Shown: in pieces, positions 13,738 to 14,210 of the stretch
Layout: each line of letters begins with the position of its first letter
Numbering within the stretch: the stretch's first letter is position 1
From: Streptomyces violaceoruber
GTDB taxonomy: Bacteria > Actinomycetota > Actinomycetes > Streptomycetales > Streptomycetaceae
Direction: 5' to 3'
NCBI GenBank assembly: GCA_000720805.1
Contig: JODI01000167.1
Location: 1-14,210 of the forward strand
DNA: 14,210 bases
Notes under the pieces: generated by a model
Databases searched by the model: none
Seen by the model: the letters and a program-made list of their open reading frames with translations, nothing else
Told to the model about the DNA's origin: nothing
Position numbers and translations under genes: made by a program

Positions 13738-14210
13738 CCGCCTCGAACGCCCCCGACGTCATCCGGTCCGCCTACGCCCAGCTCGCCGTCACCGACCTCG
13801 GTGCCGCCCGCTGGTTCTGGGCCGACATGCTCGGCTTCCACGTGCAGTACGAGGACGCCGAGTCGCTGTACCTGCGCGGCACGGACGAACTCACCCACCA
13901 CTCGCTGGTCCTGCGTAAGGGCGACCTGGCGGCCCTCGACCACATCGCCTACCGCGTACGCACCCCCGACGACGTCGACAAAGCGGAGAAGTTCTTCGCC
14001 GACCTCGGCTGCCCGGTCAAGCGGTTGAAGGAGGGCGAGGGAACGCACGGTGTCGGCGACGCGGTCCGCGTCATCGACCCGCTCGGTTTCCCCGTGGAGT
14101 TCTTCCACGAGATCGCCCGCGCCGAGCGCCTCATCCAGCGCTACGACATCCGCCGCGGCGCCGAGATCGCCCGCCTGGACCACTTCAACATCTGCACCCC
14201 CGACATCCCC
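13734..14210 (+). CDS. hpaD: 3,4-dihydroxyphenylacetate (homoprotocatechuate) 2,3-dioxygenase, cut by window edge
   Basis: The first 159 residues of a type I (vicinal oxygen chelate) extradiol dioxygenase; the frame is open to the window end. It would cleave the homoprotocatechuate ring next to the two hydroxyls. The N-terminal VOC domain reads AYAQLAVTDLGAARWFWADMLGF with LDHIAYRV and IDPLGFPVEFFHE. His150 in RLDHFNICTPD starts the catalytic domain and matches the first metal ligand (His155 of the Brevibacterium fuscum enzyme). The layout is that of the actinobacterial HPCD/MndD group. Those enzymes use Fe(II) or Mn(II) in near-identical sites, so the metal cannot be told here. The remaining His and Glu ligands lie beyond the edge. 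ATG overlaps the hpaE stop in ATGA; GGAG sits 7 bases upstream. Confidence 0.92.
   Translation, partial: MTASNAPDVIRSAYAQLAVTDLGAARWFWADMLGFHVQYEDAESLYLRGTDELTHHSLVLRKGDLAALDHIAYRVRTPDDVDKAEKFFADLGCPVKRLKEGEGTHGVGDAVRVIDPLGFPVEFFHEIARAERLIQRYDIRRGAEIARLDHFNICTPDIP

Noticed and set aside
1..14210. CRISPR arrays, tRNA or rRNA genes, insertion sequences
   Set aside because: No regularly spaced repeats, no tRNA-like cloverleaf or rRNA stretch, and no transposase motif or terminal inverted repeat pair was seen on either strand.

Overview
The window is high-GC actinobacterial DNA, most likely from Streptomyces. The evidence is strong G/C bias at third codon positions, GTG starts, chains of 4-base start/stop overlaps, a Tat-type lipoprotein, and a palindromic intergenic repeat of the kind common in Streptomyces genomes. 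It holds two accessory catabolic modules, each with its own regulator, separated by non-coding DNA with gene remnants. No RNA gene, CRISPR array or intact mobile element was seen.

Left module (about 350-6675): an IclR-family regulator reads leftward. Beside it is a broken amidase-signature gene in the same direction. Diverging from these is a complete five-gene branched-chain-amino-acid-type (HAAT/LIV) ABC importer: a Tat-exported lipoprotein binding protein, two ATPases and two permeases. All four junctions overlap by 4 bases. The promoter region carries four CCGTTTC repeats, three of them at 11 and 22 bp spacing, with overlapping palindromes. This is a good candidate operator for the neighbouring IclR protein. 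A hairpin follows the last permease gene.

Middle (6676-6996): no intact gene. A short in-frame match to the end of a LuxR-type helix-turn-helix looks like a relic.

Right module (6997-14210): a leftward MarR-family regulator, apparently with a leaderless GTG start, diverges from a homoprotocatechuate (4-hydroxyphenylacetate) meta-cleavage operon. The genes in order are the flavin reductase hpaC, the FADH2-dependent monooxygenase hpaB, a two-domain FAH-fold/RraA-fold fusion, a DapA-superfamily aldolase (HpaI-type role), the semialdehyde dehydrogenase hpaE and the extradiol ring-cleavage dioxygenase hpaD, which is cut by the window edge. Inferred flow: HpaBC hydroxylates 4-hydroxyphenylacetate to homoprotocatechuate. 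HpaD opens the ring and HpaE oxidises the semialdehyde. The FAH/RraA fusion would isomerise and decarboxylate, and the aldolase would release pyruvate and succinic semialdehyde. No separate hydratase (HpaH) gene is visible.

The most unusual item is the FAH-RraA fusion. It sits where the classical enzyme HpaG has two FAH-fold halves, and both halves here keep their recognisable active-site motifs.
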